A stretch of 27,877 nt of DNA from Cyanobacteriota bacterium (GTDB taxonomy: Bacteria; Cyanobacteriota; Cyanobacteriia; Phormidesmidales; Phormidesmidaceae), in NCBI GenBank assembly GCA_027483425.1, contig JAIXUR010000456.1, positions 1-27,877 of the forward strand. The letters run 5' to 3'. A program made the position numbers and the translations under genes. The notes beneath the pieces are model-generated. The model did no database searches. It was not told where the DNA came from and was given only the letters and a program-made list of their open reading frames with translations. Below, one piece after another: positions 26,417 to 27,877 of this stretch; within the stretch, counting starts at the first letter, position 1, and each line of letters begins with the position of its first letter.

Positions 26417-27877
26417 ATGGCCAAGCTAGAACAGCGGTTTGACTACGTCAAAATCGGCATCGCCTCCCCTGAACGGATTCGCCAGTGGGGAGAACGTACC
26501 CTGCCCAATGGGCAAGTCGTCGGCGAAGTAACCAAGCCCGAAACCATCAACTACCGCACCCTCAAGCCCGAGATGGATGGGCTGTTCTGTGAGCGGATCT
26601 TTGGCCCCGCCAAGGACTGGGAATGTCATTGTGGCAAGTACAAGCGTGTGCGCCATCGCGGTATTGTGTGCGAGCGCTGCGGGGTAGAGGTGACCGAGTC
26701 CCGCGTCCGTCGCCACCGCATGGGCTACATCAAGCTGGCGGCTCCGGTGGCCCACGTGTGGTACCTCAAGGGTATCCCTAGCTATATCGCTATTTTGCTC
26801 GATATGCCCCTGCGGGACGTCGAGCAGATTGTTTACTTCAACGCCTATGTGGTTCTGGATGCCGGCAATGCCGAAAATCTGAGCTATAAGCAGCTGCTGA
26901 CCGAAGATCAGTGGATTGAGATCGAAGATCAGCTCTACGACGAGGAGACTGAGCTGGCCGGAGTGGAGGTGGGCATTGGGGCCGAAGCCCTCCAGCAGCT
27001 GTTGGAGGATCTAGAACTGGAAACCACGGCGGAAAAGCTGCGGGAAGATATTGCCAACTCCAAGGGGCAAAAGCGGGCCAAGCTGATTAAGCGTCTGCGG
27101 GTGATCGACAATTTCATCGCCACTGGGTCTAAGACCGAATGGATGGTGCTGGATGTGATTCCGGTGATTCCCCCTGACCTGCGACCGATGGTGCAGTTGG
27201 ACGGGGGGCGCTTTGCCACCTCTGACCTCAACGATCTATACCGTCGGGTGATTAACCGCAACAACCGCCTGGCTCGCCTCCAGGAAATTCTGGCGCCGGA
27301 GATCATTGTTCGCAATGAGAAACGGATGCTGCAGGAGGCGGTGGACGCTCTGATCGACAACGGTCGTCGGGGTCGTACCGTGGTAGGGGCCAACAACCGC
27401 CCGCTGAAGTCTCTGTCAGACATCATTGAGGGTAAGCAGGGACGCTTCCGGCAAAACCTGCTGGGTAAGCGGGTTGACTACTCCGGTCGTTCGGTCATTG
27501 TGGTGGGGCCGAAGCTACAGATTCACCAGTGTGGTCTACCTCGAGAAATGGCGATCGAGCTGTTCCAGCCCTTTGTCATTCACCGACTGATTCGGCAGGG
27601 GTTAGTCAACAACATCAAGGCGGCGAAAAAACTGATTCAACACAATGACCCCAGTGTGTGGGACGTGCTGGAAGAGGTGATTGAAAGCCACCCGGTAATG
27701 CTGAACCGAGCCCCGACCCTTCACCGTCTGGGTATTCAGGCCTTTGAGCCGATTCTGGTAGAAGGGCGGGCGATTCAGTTGCACCCGCTGGTGTGTCCGG
27801 CCTTTAACGCTGACTTTGACGGTGACCAGATGGCGGTGCACGTGCCCCTGTCCCTGGAGGCACAGGCGGAGGCCCGG
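26417..27877 (+). CDS. rpoC1: RNA polymerase gamma (beta' N-terminal) subunit, 5' part
   Basis: The frame runs off the end of the window, with 487 codons seen of a usual 620 or so. Cyanobacteria split beta' into rpoC1 and rpoC2; this is the N-terminal piece. The zinc ribbon uses Cys70, Cys72, Cys85 and Cys88 (CHCGKYK...CERCG). The catalytic magnesium motif [12 protein letters not shown] starts at residue 464, with Asp466, Asp468 and Asp470. Start is ATG 26417, AAGGAA ten bases upstream. It follows rpoB across a 102-base spacer that contains a hairpin. Confidence 0.98.
   Translation, partial: MAKLEQRFDYVKIGIASPERIRQWGERTLPNGQVVGEVTKPETINYRTLKPEMDGLFCERIFGPAKDWECHCGKYKRVRHRGIVCERCGVEVTESRVRRHRMGYIKLAAPVAHVWYLKGIPSYIAILLDMPLRDVEQIVYFNAYVVLDAGNAENLSYKQLLTEDQWIEIEDQLYDEETELAGVEVGIGAEALQQLLEDLELETTAEKLREDIANSKGQKRAKLIKRLRVIDNFIATGSKTEWMVLDVIPVIPPDLRPMVQLDGGRFATSDLNDLYRRVINRNNRLARLQEILAPEIIVRNEKRMLQEAVDALIDNGRRGRTVVGANNRPLKSLSDIIEGKQGRFRQNLLGKRVDYSGRSVIVVGPKLQIHQCGLPREMAIELFQPFVIHRLIRQGLVNNIKAAKKLIQHNDPSVWDVLEEVIESHPVMLNRAPTLHRLGIQAFEPILVEGRAIQLHPLVCPAFNADFDGDQMAVHVPLSLEAQAEAR

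Overview
The window is chromosomal DNA from a GC-rich, probably filamentous, non-marine-picoplankton type cyanobacterium (Leptolyngbya/Nodosilinea/Phormidium-like; genus inferred, not proven). The evidence is the highly repeated HIP1 octamer (27 copies of GCGATCGC by eye), the split RNA polymerase gene order rpoB-rpoC1, a DevBCA-type exporter and a DUF3370-like protein, all typical of cyanobacteria. No phage, transposase, CRISPR array, tRNA or rRNA was seen.

Left part (1-4140): the 3' end of a type II thioesterase-like hydrolase gene converges on a devB-devC-devA operon (minus strand) for a membrane-fusion-protein-dependent ABC exporter. The operon spacers hold a nested-palindrome repeat (1207-1275) and a terminator-like hairpin pointing the wrong way (2505-2530). 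A tandem 12-bp repeat lies upstream of devB. A 61-residue tail-anchored protein follows on the plus strand, ending at a strong terminator hairpin (4179-4211).

Region 4242-6018 is the least conventional module. A cyclic-nucleotide-binding protein with a C-terminal membrane anchor is divergent from a ParA/MinD-like ATPase, which is translationally coupled to a small winged-helix-like protein. The ATPase has Arg in place of the signature Lys of the deviant Walker A motif. This is my best candidate for a poorly described system.

Region 6079-12484: a DUF3370-like exported protein, a large exported zinc metalloprotease (GTG start with a clear ribosome binding site; 4 x 11-bp tandem repeat at its stop codon), purN, and a Crp/Fnr regulator whose stop codon overlaps that of purN.

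Region 12752-21433 is mainly housekeeping: leuC, a small BON-like protein followed by a 20-bp perfect terminator stem, mnmH (tRNA 2-selenouridine synthase) with an upstream cupin gene, argS, pyrG and hisD.

Region 21657-27877 is rpsT, tatD, rpoB and the first 487 codons of rpoC1, all on the plus strand. This block has no HIP1 octamer, unlike the preceding 20.5 kb. Dyads occur just before rpoB and between rpoB and rpoC1.
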